A stretch of DNA of 7,678 bases, from the NCBI GenBank assembly GCA_030377945.1, contig JAUCGD010000144.1, forward strand, positions 1 to 7,678, given 5' to 3'. The notes beneath the pieces are model-generated. The model was not told where the DNA came from. It searched no databases and saw nothing but the letters and a program-made list of their open reading frames with translations. This document shows positions 6,897-7,678 of the stretch, piece by piece (positions within the stretch are counted from its first letter, which is position 1; every line of letters starts with the position of its first letter). The position numbers and the translations under genes were made by a program. This DNA is from Desulfobacterales bacterium HSG17. GTDB taxonomy: Bacteria; Desulfobacterota; Desulfobacteria; Desulfobacterales; Desulfococcaceae.

Positions 6897-7556
6897 TCAA
6901 GTTTTTTTGCTCAATCCTGTTAACGACATGAAACTTATCTTTTTCCTAAGCTCCGGGGTAAGGTTGGCCGATGCTTTTATTACTTCCTCCTCCCTCTCGG
7001 AAAAGCCTTTGCAGATAATTTCGCTGCACAGGGACATCATCTGTTTGACAACATCTTCATTTGACCAGGCGGGTGCGGTGCCTGAACTGAGCGCAGTTGC
7101 GATACCATGACTCAACTGGGCCCGTACGATTCTGATCCAGCCCACAAGCTCGGCATTCATGCCCTTAAAAGCCGGGTAATCTTCTCCTAACTCCTTATAT
7201 ACAGATAACCAGAAAGCGTATCTGCGCTTATGAACATCCTCGGGTTTTCCATAGTTCATACAATTAAAGAGCAGACCATGATCCTTTGCAAAAAATATGT
7301 AACCGATTGCATGGTCAACCCAGGGGGCTCCGGTATAAGTTTTCAAGGCATATTCTGTAAGAATTTCCCAGGCCCGATCAAGGATCGCTTCTTTTAACTC
7401 ATCCATTGTGGCAAAATGGGAAAAAATAGGCATGGTAGATGCACCAAGTTTTTTTGCTACTAATTTTGGCGTTATACCTTCCCACCCAAACTCTTTTAAC
7501 TGCTCAAGCCCGGCTTCAATTACAGTTTCTCTGGTATATTTGGTTTTTTTAGGCAT
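6897..7556 (-). CDS. TetR/AcrR-family transcriptional regulator
   Basis: This is a 219-residue DNA-binding regulator. The N-terminus is a standard TetR fold: helix 1 with RETVIEAGLEQLKEFGWEGIT (9-29), then the helix-turn-helix PKLVAKKLGASTMPIFSHFATMDEL (30-54). The usual recognition-helix pattern (...LYYHF) appears as IFSHF (44-48). The C-terminal half (about 65-219), expected to bind a ligand and dimerise, shows no recognisable subfamily motif; it has cysteines at 99, 177 and 182. The protein is encoded upstream of and in the same direction as the importer, 82 bases from the binding-protein start, and directly behind a 62-bp palindrome. Autoregulation and control of the importer operon are therefore likely. 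The ribosome site AGGA is weak and 13 bases from the ATG, which suggests low expression. Confidence 0.9.
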   Translation of the reverse strand: MPKKTKYTRETVIEAGLEQLKEFGWEGITPKLVAKKLGASTMPIFSHFATMDELKEAILDRAWEILTEYALKTYTGAPWVDHAIGYIFFAKDHGLLFNCMNYGKPEDVHKRRYAFWLSVYKELGEDYPAFKGMNAELVGWIRIVRAQLSHGIATALSSGTAPAWSNEDVVKQMMSLCSEIICKGFSEREEEVIKASANLTPELRKKISFMSLTGLSKKT

Positions 7557-7571
7557 TGTATTCTGTTAATC

Positions 7572-7601
7572 CTGACAATAAAATAGTTATAGTTATATAA
7601 C
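7572..7601 (+). promoter_or_regulatory. Possible divergent promoter facing out of the right edge
   Basis: On the + strand CTGACA (7572-7577) is followed by 18 bases and TATAAC (7596-7601), each matching five of six consensus bases. It is the mirror image of the minus-strand promoter, as the palindrome dictates. It would drive a gene to the right of the window, the usual divergent arrangement for TetR regulators. No start codon with a ribosome site is visible before the edge. The symmetry alone could produce this match. Confidence 0.4.
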
Positions 7602-7634
7602 GATTGATATATAACTATAACTATTTTATTGTCA
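7573..7634. promoter_or_regulatory. Large perfect inverted repeat, probable TetR operator
   Basis: Two 27-base arms (7573-7599 and 7608-7634) are exact reverse complements around an eight-base centre. Each arm holds a hexamer direct repeat: AGTTAT twice at 7585-7596, mirrored as ATAACT twice at 7611-7622. The palindrome ends 17 bases before the regulator's ATG and contains promoter-like sequences on both strands. TetR-family dimers bind palindromes of about 15-30 bp, so this may hold two dimer sites, one per arm, or one extended site. If read through from outside, the RNA would form a very long AT-rich hairpin. Confidence 0.75.
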
Positions 7635-7635
7635 A
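7607..7635 (-). promoter_or_regulatory. Probable promoter for the regulator and importer operon
   Basis: On the minus strand a perfect TTGACA (7635-7630) is followed by 16 bases and TATATA (7613-7608); 18-base spacing gives TATATC. Transcription would start near 7600, inside the palindrome centre, so the mRNA leader would hold only one arm of the repeat and would not form the full hairpin. A repressor on the palindrome would cover the whole promoter. No better promoter is seen between the regulator and the binding-protein gene, so the whole operon may start here. Confidence 0.6.
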
Positions 7636-7678
7636 GCTTTTTTGTTAGTACACCGTTTCACAAGTTTGTACACAGTTG

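Overview
The window holds one compact, single-direction gene block, all on the minus strand. It reads right to left as: TetR-family regulator, periplasmic solute-binding protein, a class I SAM-dependent methyltransferase-like protein, two DppB/DppC-type permeases, and two DppD/DppF-type ATPases. This is a complete five-part peptide/opine/nickel-class ABC importer with an added SAM-binding enzyme and its own regulator. No rRNA, tRNA, CRISPR array or transposase gene is visible. Moderate GC in the genes, AT-rich gaps, a Gram-negative style Sec signal peptide and a decayed GTTCCCA-type palindrome would suit a Gram-negative anaerobe such as a sulfate-reducing Desulfobacteraceae relative. That placement is an impression from style, not a demonstrated assignment.

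Region by region (+ coordinates). 7557-7678 is a regulatory end: a perfect 27-bp inverted repeat with an 8-base loop, which contains an overlapping promoter-like sequence on each strand, followed by two GTACAC repeats at the window edge. 6897-7556 is the TetR regulator. 6815-6896 is a short gap with a decayed palindromic repeat and a strong ribosome binding site that moves the binding-protein start to 6814. 5288-6814 is the solute-binding protein. 5170-5287 is a gap with a 13-bp hairpin and a 16-bp tandem repeat that duplicates the ribosome binding site of the next gene. 3838-5169 is the methyltransferase-like gene. 164-3829 is the permease and ATPase block, with an 11-base overlap, a 4-base ATGA overlap and a short gap. 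In that last gap a 13-bp tandem duplication has doubled the start codon of the last ATPase. 1-163 is an AT-rich gap that ends in a strong ribosome binding site and ATG for a further gene running off the left edge.

How the genes may work together: the binding protein captures a solute in the periplasm, the two permeases form the channel and the two ATPases drive import. The methyltransferase-like gene lies inside the transporter operon, 8 bases before the first permease gene, so it probably acts on the imported solute or makes the ligand that is imported. The TetR protein probably binds the large palindrome and senses the same compound. The sequence does not identify the substrate; peptide, nickel, an opine or a metal-chelator complex are all possible. 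The most notable points are the embedded CheR-like methyltransferase, the 62-bp palindromic promoter/operator, and two small tandem duplications that both alter translation start regions.
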